Shown piece by piece: positions 6,318 through 13,967 of a stretch of 16,491 nucleotides of DNA; the first letter of the stretch is position 1; each line of letters begins with the position of its first letter. A program made the translations under genes and the position numbers. The DNA lies in NCBI GenBank assembly GCA_044425705.1, contig JAWXVD010000076.1, positions 1 through 16,491 on the forward strand, written 5' to 3'. The stretch comes from JAWXVD01 sp044425705. GTDB lineage: Bacteria; Bacillota; Clostridia; Lachnospirales; Lachnospiraceae. Below the pieces are notes generated by a model. The model made no database searches. It worked only from the letters and a program-made list of their open reading frames with translations, and was not told the origin of the DNA.

Positions 6318-7202
6318 TCATAATGCCTGATGTGCCTTGGCTACTGTATAATTAATAATCTCTTGTATTTCGTTTTCTCTTGCATATCCAGTTTGATCAT
6401 TGATTGTCTCCATCAATTTTGATTCAATATCATGTTCTGTCACATCTATCATCTGTTCATTATACTCTGGATTTTTCTCTATATGAATTAAATATTCAAT
6501 ATTTCCTTCTGGTCCTTTGATTGGAGAATATTCTAAATGTAAAAAAGAAAATCCAAGAATATGAATCAAATCGAAGATTTTTTCCACCACTTCTTTATGA
6601 ATACTCTGTTCTCGCACCACACCTTTTTTGCCCACTTTATCTTTTCCAGCTTCAAATTGAGGTTTGATCAAGCACACCATCTGTCCATGATCCTTTAATA
6701 ATCTTCTTGCTGGTAGTAAAATTTTGCTTAAGGATATAAAAGATACATCTACAGATGCAAACTCTATATCATCCTGAATTTCTTCTCTCGTAAGATATCT
6801 AAAGTTTGTCTTTTCCATACAGACAACGCGCTCATCATTCCGTAATTTCCATGCCAATTGCCCATGTCCTACATCTACCGAGTATACTTTTGTAGCTCCA
6901 TTTTGCAACATGCAATCAGTAAAACCACCAGTAGAAGCACCTATGTCCATACAAACTTTATTTGCTAATGTGATTTGAAACTGTTCCATAGCCTTTTCTA
7001 ATTTTAGTCCACCACGGCTCACGTATTTCATGGTACTGCCACGGACTTCTATTTTAACTTTTTCCTCATGAAACATGCTTCCAGCCTTATCTTCTCGCTG
7101 ACCTTGTACAAATACATTGCCAGACATAATAATGGCTTTCGCTTTTTCTCTTGACTCTGCTAATCCTTGTTTTACGAGAAGCACATCCAAACGCTCTTTC
7201 AT
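6318..7202 (-). CDS. tlyA: TlyA family rRNA (cytidine-2'-O)-methyltransferase
   Basis: S4-domain RNA-binding protein fused to an FtsJ-like methyltransferase. The TlyA family methylates ribosomal RNA (2'-O-methylcytidine) in some bacteria; the target here is inferred. S4 domain at about 1-60 (RLDVLLVKQGLAESREKAK), linker KYVSRGGLKL, SAM motif MDIGASTGGFTDC (85-97), then SVDVSFISL (Asp152) and CLIKPQFE (Lys180), candidate members of the K-D-K-E tetrad. SPIKGPEGNIEYL near the C-terminus is characteristic. Start choice: ATG at 7214 has no ribosome-binding site, whereas GGAG lies 6 nt before ATG 7202, which gives MKERLDVLLVKQG, the usual family start (294 aa). nadK follows after 19 nt. Confidence 0.94.
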   Translation of the reverse strand: MKERLDVLLVKQGLAESREKAKAIIMSGNVFVQGQREDKAGSMFHEEKVKIEVRGSTMKYVSRGGLKLEKAMEQFQITLANKVCMDIGASTGGFTDCMLQNGATKVYSVDVGHGQLAWKLRNDERVVCMEKTNFRYLTREEIQDDIEFASVDVSFISLSKILLPARRLLKDHGQMVCLIKPQFEAGKDKVGKKGVVREQSIHKEVVEKIFDLIHILGFSFLHLEYSPIKGPEGNIEYLIHIEKNPEYNEQMIDVTEHDIESKLMETINDQTGYARENEIQEIINYTVAKAHQAL

Positions 7203-7227
7203 TCTTTTCTCCATTTTTATTTATTCA

Positions 7228-7299
7228 CATACAGTAACAGCTCAGCCATTACCTCAATTTCTATTCTTTTTTCTTGCATGGCTAAACTGTTACCACATA
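7228..7299 (-). other. Long strand-specific hairpin across the dxs stop codon
   Basis: In minus-strand RNA, 7299-7278 pairs with 7249-7228 as 22 continuous pairs, 6 of them G.U; the inner 16 pairs (7293-7278 with 7249-7234) have only two G.U. In plus-strand RNA each wobble would be an A-C mismatch, so the stem is continuous only in the transcribed direction. The loop is about 28 nt, purine-rich. The 5' arm includes the last dxs codons and the TAG. No T-run follows. It is probably an mRNA processing or stability element between dxs and tlyA. Confidence 0.6.
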
Positions 7300-9147
7300 G
7301 CTAGTAATAATTCGTTTTGCAATTGATTCGCTATCAATTCCTACTTCTTGCTTTAATAAATCCACGTTTCCATGCTCTACATACACATCTGGAATGGCAA
7401 TATTTAACACGGAGACAGGTAACTTTTCTCTATCTACAAAATCTCTAACTTTTTCTCCATAACCACCTGATAGTACATTTTCTTCCATGGTTACATACAA
7501 TCTATGTTCTTTGCTTAATTCTCTTACACATTCTTCATCAATTGGTTTCACAAATCTAGCATTGACTAATGAACAAGAATATCCTTTACTCTTTAACAAG
7601 GTTCTTACTTCTACTGCTGTTTTTACCATACTTCCCACTGCCATCAACACAATATCTTCTTCTTCGTAAATCAGTTCACTTTTTCCAAATACGATAGGTT
7701 TTCTACTATTCTGTAATCCATCGTAGGCTTGTCCTCTGGGATATCTTACAGACATAGGTCCTTCAAATGTAACTGCAAATTTCATCATATCAGAAAGTTC
7801 CCATTTATTTTTTGGTGCCATAATGTACATTCCTGGAATAGAAGACAGATAAGATAAATCAAAGATTCCTTGATGTGTTTCTCCATCGCTACCAACTAAA
7901 CCAGCACGATCAATGGCAAAGGTAACAGGCAAATTTTGAATACAGACATCATGTAATACTTGATCATATGCTCTTTGCAAGAAGGATGAATAAATTGCTA
8001 CTACTGGACGCAATCCACCTGCTGCCAATCCTGCCGCAAAGGTAACAGCATGTTGCTCTGCAATTCCCACATCAAAAAAGCGATCTGGATGAATTTTGCG
8101 GAATCGTTTTAATCCTGTACCATCTGGCATAGCTGCTGTAATCGCCACAACCTTTGGATTTCGCTCTGCCAATTTAATCATAACCGTAGAAAATACATCT
8201 GTATAATTTGACTTTGCTTTTTTTGATTTTGGTAATCCTGTTTCAATAGCAAAAGGTTCTGCCCCATGAAATCTAGCTGGATGTCTTTCGGCTGGTTCAT
8301 AGCCTTTTCCTTTTTCTGTTAATACATGCACTAACACTGCATTCTTACAACGTTTCGCCTCTTGAAATGCCGTCATCAGCTCTCCAATATTATGACCATC
8401 AATAGGACCTAAATATGTCAATCCCATATCTTCAAAAAACATGCCTGGAATCACCAAGCGTTTTACACTACTTTTAGCACGTCTAATATTCCTAACAAGT
8501 GCTTCTCCTAATTTAGAGCCCTCTAAGGAACTATGGATGCTATCTTTTAGATTCTGATAATTGTTTCCTGTTCTAATGGTATTTAAGTACTTAGAAACTC
8601 CTCCCACATTTTCTGAGATAGACATATTATTATCGTTTAAAACGATAATATAATTGGTATCCAGTTGGGCTGCATTATTCAATGCTTCATAAGCCATACC
8701 TCCCGTCAAAGATCCATCCCCGATAACTGCTACTACGGTGCTATCTTCACCTTGTATATCTCTGGCTTTTGCTAATCCCAAACCTGCTGAAATTGAGGTA
8801 GAACTGTGTCCTGTGTCAAAACAGTCACAATCGCTTTCTTTTCTTTTAGGGAATCCACTCATCCCTCCATATTTACGTAAACTGTCAAACCCATCTTGTC
8901 TACCAGTTAACATTTTATGTGTATAGGCTTGATGTCCAACATCCCAAACAATTTTATCCTTAGGTAAATCTAAGGATAAATGTAGAGCCATGGTTAATTC
9001 TACCACACCTAAATTAGAACCTAAATGTCCGCCATTTTGAGAAATTTTTTCGATTAAAAACTCTCTAATTTCTTCCGCTAGTATGGAATAATCTTGTTCT
9101 TCTATATTTTTAATATCATTTTCCTTGGTAATTTGATTTAGAAGCAT
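7282..9147 (-). CDS. dxs: 1-deoxy-D-xylulose-5-phosphate synthase
   Basis: Thiamine-diphosphate enzyme that condenses pyruvate and glyceraldehyde 3-phosphate, the first step of the MEP isoprenoid pathway. Visible: GGHLGSNLG (39-47, His41), VWDVGHQAY (67-75, His72), the TPP motif GDGSLTGG (143-150) with its paired NDNNMSIS (171-178), catalytic Glu364 in GIAEQHAVTFAAG, and DRAGLVGSDGETHQG (413-427). The length of 621 aa is normal. AAAGGA lies 11 nt before the ATG. It sits between ispA and tlyA in the common clostridial order. The last codons and the stop form one arm of a long minus-strand hairpin that continues into the gap before tlyA. Confidence 0.98.
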   Translation of the reverse strand: MLLNQITKENDIKNIEEQDYSILAEEIREFLIEKISQNGGHLGSNLGVVELTMALHLSLDLPKDKIVWDVGHQAYTHKMLTGRQDGFDSLRKYGGMSGFPKRKESDCDCFDTGHSSTSISAGLGLAKARDIQGEDSTVVAVIGDGSLTGGMAYEALNNAAQLDTNYIIVLNDNNMSISENVGGVSKYLNTIRTGNNYQNLKDSIHSSLEGSKLGEALVRNIRRAKSSVKRLVIPGMFFEDMGLTYLGPIDGHNIGELMTAFQEAKRCKNAVLVHVLTEKGKGYEPAERHPARFHGAEPFAIETGLPKSKKAKSNYTDVFSTVMIKLAERNPKVVAITAAMPDGTGLKRFRKIHPDRFFDVGIAEQHAVTFAAGLAAGGLRPVVAIYSSFLQRAYDQVLHDVCIQNLPVTFAIDRAGLVGSDGETHQGIFDLSYLSSIPGMYIMAPKNKWELSDMMKFAVTFEGPMSVRYPRGQAYDGLQNSRKPIVFGKSELIYEEEDIVLMAVGSMVKTAVEVRTLLKSKGYSCSLVNARFVKPIDEECVRELSKEHRLYVTMEENVLSGGYGEKVRDFVDREKLPVSVLNIAIPDVYVEHGNVDLLKQEVGIDSESIAKRIITSYVVTV

Positions 9148-9172
9148 TTTCTAACCAATCCTTTCTATTTAC

Positions 9173-10069
9173 CTATTTTTCTCTATAAATCAAAGTTTGT
9201 ATCAGCATTTTCAAAAATTTGTTTGTATCTGAAAATTCTTCCAACTGTGCCATAGCTTCTTTTGAAAGCCTCTCAACATCTACCTTTGATTGTTCCAACC
9301 CATTTAAAGAAACATAAGTTGTTTTATGGTTTTTTTCATCGCTTCCAATTGGTTTTCCTAATACTTCTAAGCTGCTTGTAATATCTAAAATATCATCTTG
9401 AATTTGAAATGCAATCCCTATATTATAGGCTACTTGCTGGATTTGCTTCACTTGTGCTTCTGATGCTCCTGCCAAAATAGCTCCTATCATCATAGCACTC
9501 TGTATCAAGGCCGCCGTTTTATTTTCATGAATAAATAATAATAATTCTTCATTTACCAAAGATTGATCAAGATTTTCAGCCTCTATATCTGCTGTTTGCC
9601 CACCTATCATACCATAAATGCCTGCTTTATTTGATAAAACAGTCAATGCACTTCCAATATTTACATTCGTTGGTTCCATAGCAAAGGCTTTGCAGGCTGT
9701 TTCAAATGCATAATTCAACAACCCATCTCCCGCTAATATGGCCATACCTTCACCATATACAACATGTGTGGTTTTTCTACCTCGTCTATATTCATCATTA
9801 TCCATAGCTGGCAAATCATCATGTACTAAAGAATATGTATGAATCATTTCAATAGCTGCCATAAATGGCTCTACAATTGTACTAGAACCACCAAACATAC
9901 GATACGTCTCCTGCATTAACATAGGACGTAATCTCTTTCCACCTGCTAAAATGCTATAATTCATAGCTTCTATGACGGTTTTAGGATACCCTACTTCTTC
10001 TGGCAAAAATGATTTAATTATCTTTTCTATCTCATCTACATGTTTTTGTAATTCCATATTAAAACTCAT
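9173..10069 (-). CDS. ispA: Short-chain polyprenyl diphosphate synthase (farnesyl/geranyl diphosphate synthase, IspA type)
   Basis: Makes C10-C15 isoprenoid diphosphates from IPP and DMAPP, feeding undecaprenyl carrier and quinone synthesis. Motifs: GKRLRP (44-49, IPP binding), first aspartate-rich motif DDLPAMD (84-90) with the two-residue insert of bacterial farnesyl synthases, GGQTADIEAE (156-165), and second motif DDILD (225-229). The first-motif neighbourhood IHTYSLVHDD fits a short-chain product; exact chain length cannot be read from sequence. GGAGG lies 5 nt before ATG 10069, choosing this start over the ATG at 10057. It overlaps xseB by 11 nt, and dxs follows after 25 nt, placing two isoprenoid enzymes together. 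Confidence 0.96.
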   Translation of the reverse strand: MSFNMELQKHVDEIEKIIKSFLPEEVGYPKTVIEAMNYSILAGGKRLRPMLMQETYRMFGGSSTIVEPFMAAIEMIHTYSLVHDDLPAMDNDEYRRGRKTTHVVYGEGMAILAGDGLLNYAFETACKAFAMEPTNVNIGSALTVLSNKAGIYGMIGGQTADIEAENLDQSLVNEELLLFIHENKTAALIQSAMMIGAILAGASEAQVKQIQQVAYNIGIAFQIQDDILDITSSLEVLGKPIGSDEKNHKTTYVSLNGLEQSKVDVERLSKEAMAQLEEFSDTNKFLKMLIQTLIYREK

Positions 10070-10280
10070 CTACGCCTCCTTCTCCATTTAACACAAGGAC
10101 TTGTTTTTCTACTTTATCTATTGTATCATTACATTCTTGAATCAATTTCATTCCTTTTTGGTAGGTAGAAAAAGAATCTTCTAAGGTAATGGTATCCGAT
10201 TCCAATTGTTTTATCATTTCCTCAAGTTGTAAAAATGATTCTTCTACAGATCTTTCACCTTTTTTTGATTTTGTTGCCAT
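10059..10280 (-). CDS. xseB: Exodeoxyribonuclease VII small subunit
   Basis: Small coiled-coil subunit of exonuclease VII. From MATKSKKGE it continues through SVEESFLQLEEMIKQLE, LEDSFSTYQKGMKLIQEC and the heptad-like KVEKQVLVL, the normal two-helix XseB layout. Start choice: ATG at 10280 gives 73 aa with AAAGG 13 nt upstream; a TTG at 10292 (77 aa) has AAGGA at 5 nt. The ATG is preferred because of the lysine-rich start, but the TTG cannot be excluded. The end overlaps ispA by 11 nt, so the two are likely translationally coupled. Confidence 0.93.
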   Translation of the reverse strand: MATKSKKGERSVEESFLQLEEMIKQLESDTITLEDSFSTYQKGMKLIQECNDTIDKVEKQVLVLNGEGGVDEF

Positions 10281-10306
10281 ATCAATAACCAAACCTTTCC
10301 TTAACT

Positions 10307-10335
10307 CTAGTAGTTTAACTGATTTAAACTTCTAG
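10307..10335 (-). other. AT-rich inverted repeat between xseA and xseB
   Basis: CTAG-T-AGTTTAA (10307-10318) pairs with TTAAACT-T-CTAG (10324-10335) around a 5-nt loop: 7 + 4 base pairs with one T-T mismatch. No T-run follows on the minus strand. It could be an mRNA processing or stability site tuning XseA against XseB amounts, but such AT stems are also expected by chance. Confidence 0.35.
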
Positions 10336-10350
10336 ATAAAATTTATGGGA

Positions 10351-11553
10351 TTATTCTTGCCTCTCTATCGTTTCTACTCTAGCTGATAATTTACCATCTC
10401 TCAACTGTACTTGGATTTTATCTCCAACCTTCACTTGCTCACTTTCTCTAATGCACATTCCCTGTTCATCTGCCACATAAGAAAAACCTTGATTTAATTT
10501 CTCTAATGGTGACAATCCTTTCATGCGCTCTATATAAATAGATAATCTATATTTTTTCCATTCTAAAATATGTAACATGTTAGCTTGTACTTTTTCTTCT
10601 AAGTTCATTAAAAAGACACGCTTTTCCTTAATCTGTGCCATAGGGCTTAAATGTTTGATCCGAGTCTTCTTATGATCCAATTGCATTTTTAATATTTGAA
10701 GTTTCCCTAACATGAATCGCTGAAAAATATCTTGATATTCTCTCACCCTTTGTTCTATTACTGCTATTTCGACTACTGCTAATTCTGCCGCAGCTGAAGG
10801 TGTTGGTGCACGCATATCAGCTACAAAATCGGCTATGGTAACATCTGTCTCATGCCCTACGGCAGAAATAATAGGAATACTGCAATCAAAAATAGCCTGT
10901 GCAACTACTTCCTCATTAAATGCCCATAAATCCTCAATGGATCCACCACCTCGACCTACAATTATGATATCTACCTCTTTTAATTCCAATGCTCGTATAC
11001 CTTGTACTATACTGCTTGCCGCTTGGCTACCTTGCACAATTGCAGGATACAGAATAATTTGCACGTAAGGATTACGCCTTGTGGCTATATGAATGATATC
11101 TTGCACCGCCGCACCAGTAGGTGCAGTTACGATACCTATAGTTCTATTAAAATAGGGAATTGGTCTTTTATAATCAGGAGCAAATAACCCACGCTCTTCT
11201 AGTTCATTTTTTAATTTTTCGTATTTTTCATACAACAAACCAGCTCCATCCAAAATAATTTCTTTTGCATACAGCTGATATTTTCCATCTCTTTCATATA
11301 CGTCTACATTGCCTTCTACGATAACGGATTGACCTTCTTGTAATTGAAACCCCAATCCCTGTCTTTGCCTTGCAAACATGACACACGCAACACTACTCTT
11401 ACCATCTTTTAATGTAAAATAAATATGTCCTGAAGAATGATACTTGCAATTGCTTACTTCCCCTTTAATGAAAAGTGATTGTAGTAAATAATCTTGTGTA
11501 AACATATTTTTAATGTAAGTATTCAATTGCGCTACAGTATACACATTTTGCAT
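10351..11553 (-). CDS. xseA: Exodeoxyribonuclease VII large subunit
   Basis: Large, catalytic subunit of exonuclease VII, which degrades single-stranded DNA in both directions and works with several XseB copies. The N-terminal OB-fold (about 1-105) includes IKGEVSNCKYHSSGHIYFTL. The catalytic domain contains RTIGIVTAPTGAA (137-149), GRGGGSIEDLW (200-210) and GHETDVTIADFVAD with RAPTPSAAAE (233-257). A helical segment (about 265-350) precedes a short beta-rich tail (KVGDKIQVQLRDGKL). The length of 400 aa is normal. GGAG lies 5 nt before the ATG. The small subunit gene follows after about 70 nt holding an AT-rich hairpin. Confidence 0.97.
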   Translation of the reverse strand: MQNVYTVAQLNTYIKNMFTQDYLLQSLFIKGEVSNCKYHSSGHIYFTLKDGKSSVACVMFARQRQGLGFQLQEGQSVIVEGNVDVYERDGKYQLYAKEIILDGAGLLYEKYEKLKNELEERGLFAPDYKRPIPYFNRTIGIVTAPTGAAVQDIIHIATRRNPYVQIILYPAIVQGSQAASSIVQGIRALELKEVDIIIVGRGGGSIEDLWAFNEEVVAQAIFDCSIPIISAVGHETDVTIADFVADMRAPTPSAAAELAVVEIAVIEQRVREYQDIFQRFMLGKLQILKMQLDHKKTRIKHLSPMAQIKEKRVFLMNLEEKVQANMLHILEWKKYRLSIYIERMKGLSPLEKLNQGFSYVADEQGMCIRESEQVKVGDKIQVQLRDGKLSARVETIERQE

Positions 11554-11591
11554 ACAAACTCCATCACTTTCTTAAAATACCACAAACATTT

Positions 11592-11993
11592 TTAGCTTGC
11601 AAATTTTGCCAAAATACCATTGATAAAACTTGGAGATTCGTCTTGTCCAAATTTCTTTGCTAATTCTACCGCCTCATTAATTGCTACATTAGTAGGTACT
11701 TCTTCATCGTAATTAATTTCAAAAATCGCCAATCTGATAATAGTTAAATCTACTTTTCCCATTCTATTTGTAGACCAACCTGTAGCTTTTTCATTGATTA
11801 ATTGATTGATTTCTTCTAAATGCTCCATAATCTTTTGATATTTCGAAGTAATATAATCTGTATCTTCTACATCTGCAAAATTTTCCTCTTCTTCAAAAAA
11901 GAATTGGCACTGTTCTTGCATTTCTTCCTTGCTATTAAATTCAATTCGAAATAACAATTTGAAAATTTGTTCTCTTAACTTTCTTCTGTTCAT
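11592..11993 (-). CDS. nusB: Transcription antitermination factor NusB
   Basis: All-helical RNA-binding protein of 133 aa, normal for the family. With NusE (S10) it binds boxA in rRNA leader transcripts and supports antitermination. The N-terminus MNRRKLREQIFKLLFRIEF carries the arginine-rich first helix. Later segments VDLTIIRLAIFEINYDEEVPT and NVAINEAVELAKKFGQDESPSFINGIL (the latter spans about residues 102-128) are the family's best-conserved part. AGGAAGGG lies about 12 nt before the ATG, a slightly long spacing. It follows the asp23-type terminator and starts the nusB-to-recN co-directional run, with xseA 38 nt downstream. Confidence 0.96.
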   Translation of the reverse strand: MNRRKLREQIFKLLFRIEFNSKEEMQEQCQFFFEEEENFADVEDTDYITSKYQKIMEHLEEINQLINEKATGWSTNRMGKVDLTIIRLAIFEINYDEEVPTNVAINEAVELAKKFGQDESPSFINGILAKFAS

Positions 11994-12035
11994 ATAAATA
12001 ATAAACCCTTCCTATATTTTCAACCTATACACTTA

Positions 12036-12067
12036 TAAAAACTAAGTGCCTTTCCGTTGAAAGGCAC
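12036..12067 (-). terminator. Intrinsic terminator after the Asp23/Gls24 gene
   Basis: In minus-strand RNA a 9-bp stem, GTGCCTTTC (12067-12059) with GAAAGGCAC (12054-12046), has a 4-nt AACG loop and is followed by TTAGTTTTT. It lies about 50 nt after the asp23-type stop and about 40 nt before nusB, so nusB needs read-through or a promoter I cannot clearly see. Confidence 0.85.
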
Positions 12068-12119
12068 CCAACTTACAATCCATCTATTATAACAATCTAA
12101 AATTCACCAGAGCCTATTC

Positions 12120-12506
12120 TTATTTCTCCTCTGGCATATCTACACCAACAATTCTAATATTAACATCTGTAACTACTAAACCTGTCATATTTTCAATCGC
12201 AGCTTTTACTTTTTCTTGGATTTTTGCACTTGTAGTTGGAATATTATACCCAAACTCTAATAATACTGCTAAATCCACTTTTACATTATTATCAATCACT
12301 TCTACCTTTACACCTTTTGCAAGATTCTTCACACCAGCCTTACTTAATATTTCATTTGTAATATTTCCTGCCATAGCTGCCACACCTGTAACTTCAGTGG
12401 CTGCAATACCTGCTATAATAGCTACTACATCATCTGCAATCTGTACAATTCCTTCTGTTTGATCGTCTCCTAGCACATAAGTATTTCTATCTAAATTTTT
12501 TTCCAT
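12120..12506 (-). CDS. Asp23/Gls24 family envelope stress response protein (YqhY-like)
   Basis: 128-aa DUF322 (Asp23/Gls24) protein. The sequence runs through GIVQIADDVVAIIAGIAA, VTGVAAM, KGVKVEVIDNNVKVDLAVLLEFGYNIPTT (read as two pieces) and the closing VTDVNIRIVGVDMP, all hallmarks of this small cytoplasmic family. The biochemical role is not settled; the Bacillus homologue YqhY, next to nusB, has been linked to control of fatty-acid synthesis. AGGAGG lies 8 nt before the ATG, a near-ideal site that suggests strong translation. It has its own extended -10 promoter upstream and an intrinsic terminator downstream, so it may be expressed apart from nusB. The asp23-nusB adjacency is common in Firmicutes. 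Confidence 0.93.
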   Translation of the reverse strand: MEKNLDRNTYVLGDDQTEGIVQIADDVVAIIAGIAATEVTGVAAMAGNITNEILSKAGVKNLAKGVKVEVIDNNVKVDLAVLLEFGYNIPTTSAKIQEKVKAAIENMTGLVVTDVNIRIVGVDMPEEK

Positions 12507-12540
12507 GAGATTTGCCTCCTAAACATTACTTCCTGTTTGC

Positions 12541-12549
12541 ATTATATCA
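12541..12549 (-). promoter_or_regulatory. Extended -10 promoter for the Asp23/Gls24 gene
   Basis: TATAAT at 12546-12541 on the minus strand is preceded by TGA, giving TGATATAAT. The -35 position 17 nt upstream is weak (TATGCA), as at the prfC promoter. It lies 35 nt upstream of the asp23-type ATG. Together with the terminator after the gene it suggests a short transcription unit. Confidence 0.6.
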
Positions 12550-12654
12550 TTTTCACTAGCATTTGCATAGTACTTTTACTATTTGCACAATAATAACAAC
12601 ACCTTTCGGTGACATCGCTTCAGCACTACACCATAAAGTATACCTTATATAGAT

Positions 12655-13914
12655 CTATAGCCAAAAAGAAACGCTATATTGTTCTTCCATATAAGAATAT
12701 GCAATAGATGCATTTTGATTCTGCAAATAAGAAAAAATCCCTTGTTCTTCAATTAAATATGTGATCATTTCTTGGTACACCTCTTTCGATTGACATTTTA
12801 TTGTAACTGTTTCTGCATCACTATGATATGCCTCTTCAAAGAGTTGTGTTAGCATGTCTTTATCCACATAGGTAAAGTATAAATTTTCCATAACATAATA
12901 ATTCGCAACTGTTGCACTGCAGTATGGCATTGGTACAATATCATCTATTGTATGTGTTTCTAATAGTTGTTCCGTTGTAATACATAAATAATCATAATTG
13001 ATACTAGGCGTTGTTATCGTTTCTATTTGCGTTTCACTAGCAATTGTATAGGATGCATCTCCCCAAGTGGAATCTACGTAATAATATGCTCCATCAATTT
13101 GCACCAAATTCCATACGTGACCTTCTCCACTGCTCACTCCCCCTGCTACCAAAGCCACTGTTACATCTAATTTTTGCAATAAATATTGCATAGTTTTCGC
13201 ATAGCCCTGACATACTGATTCATTATTTAATAAAACCGAACAAATATTTTGACTATCGCTAGCTTCTAAATTATATTGACATCTATTGATAATTTCTTCA
13301 TAGACATATTTTACTTTTTCATACTCTGTGGCATCCATTGTAATACCAGACAAAAAATCATTAGCACTTGCAAGAAGCAATTCATTTCTCCTGAAAATTT
13401 CTTCTGCATCATACAAATAAATACCTGTAAATGTAATTTTTTGCAACACATCTGCTAAGGTGTGTTGTGTATAGGTGTAGCCATCTACATAAAAAATTTC
13501 TGGATGGTCCAACATAACACACTGAAATACCTTATCTATTTTATCAGTATCCATAGCTGAAACTTCAATGTCTTCTCCCAATGTGATTAAAATTTCTAAA
13601 ATTTCTAAATACAAGACCTGATCTTCTTCTCCAAGAACACTATATGCATATCCTGTAGTCTCTTCATCATTGGTTACTACAATTTTTTCTACTTCATCTT
13701 GCGTTTCTTCCGTTTTCTCTACTACAGTACCATCTCCGCCACCTTGTGTATTGATAGGTTGTTGTATTTCTACAAATTCCTCCACATGTTCTGATGATAT
13801 ATCTTCAATGACAATTTTTCCAATTAGCTCATCTTGTCCATTTTCTTGTAAAAAAGGAAGGTTACAACCTGTCAAAAAAACAAGTAGTAAACAAAATAGA
13901 ATCCTTCTGTTCAT
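12655..13914 (-). CDS. Lipoprotein with transglutaminase-like (papain-fold) domain
   Basis: Predicted exported lipoprotein of 419 aa. The N-terminus MNRRILFCLLLVFLTGC has a basic start, a hydrophobic core and a lipobox (LTGC) with the lipidated Cys at 17. A low-complexity acidic linker follows (about 30-90). The transglutaminase core is at about 190-290: NESVCQGYAK (Cys235), GEGHVWNLV (His266) and YYYVDSTWGD (Asp281), a complete Cys-His-Asp triad. The C-terminal 120 residues are unassigned. It is likely anchored to the outer face of the membrane. The fold includes peptidases, peptidoglycan-linked enzymes and cross-linking enzymes, so the substrate cannot be named. GGAGG lies 5 nt before the ATG. 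It is 53 nt after prfC and may be read from the prfC promoter. It has no obvious functional tie to its neighbours. Confidence 0.85.
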   Translation of the reverse strand: MNRRILFCLLLVFLTGCNLPFLQENGQDELIGKIVIEDISSEHVEEFVEIQQPINTQGGGDGTVVEKTEETQDEVEKIVVTNDEETTGYAYSVLGEEDQVLYLEILEILITLGEDIEVSAMDTDKIDKVFQCVMLDHPEIFYVDGYTYTQHTLADVLQKITFTGIYLYDAEEIFRRNELLLASANDFLSGITMDATEYEKVKYVYEEIINRCQYNLEASDSQNICSVLLNNESVCQGYAKTMQYLLQKLDVTVALVAGGVSSGEGHVWNLVQIDGAYYYVDSTWGDASYTIASETQIETITTPSINYDYLCITTEQLLETHTIDDIVPMPYCSATVANYYVMENLYFTYVDKDMLTQLFEEAYHSDAETVTIKCQSKEVYQEMITYLIEEQGIFSYLQNQNASIAYSYMEEQYSVSFWL

Positions 13915-13924
13915 TCATACCTCC

Positions 13925-13950
13925 ATTCCATAGCATCAGGGCTACGGAAT
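13925..13950 (-). other. Hairpin abutting the ribosome-binding site of the lipoprotein gene
   Basis: Arms at 13941-13950 and 13925-13934 form a 10-bp stem with a 6-nt loop in minus-strand RNA. One pair is G.U; in plus-strand RNA the same position would be an A-C mismatch. No T-run follows. The GGAGG of the downstream lipoprotein gene (13924-13920) starts at the base right after the stem. The hairpin could limit ribosome access or mark the prfC 3' end. Confidence 0.5.
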
Positions 13951-13967
13951 CTTTTATACCATGCCTA

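Noticed and set aside
1587..12000. A new multi-gene defence or biosynthetic system within the core cluster
   Set aside because: Every gene here is a recognised housekeeping or sporulation gene in a common order; nothing supports a novel system.
12598..12614. CACC-GAAA-GGTG stem on the minus strand followed by TTGTTATT, after the lipoprotein gene
   Set aside because: A 4-bp stem with an interrupted T-stretch is too weak to call a terminator.
12648..12659. Perfect palindrome TATAGATCTATA at the lipoprotein stop codon
   Set aside because: It is AT-rich, short and includes the stop codon; no second site or promoter is nearby.
13276..13933. Plus-strand open frames over the lipoprotein gene
   Set aside because: They lie antisense to a well-supported gene, have no family features and lack ribosome-binding sites; the other long plus-strand frames in the window were rejected for the same reasons.
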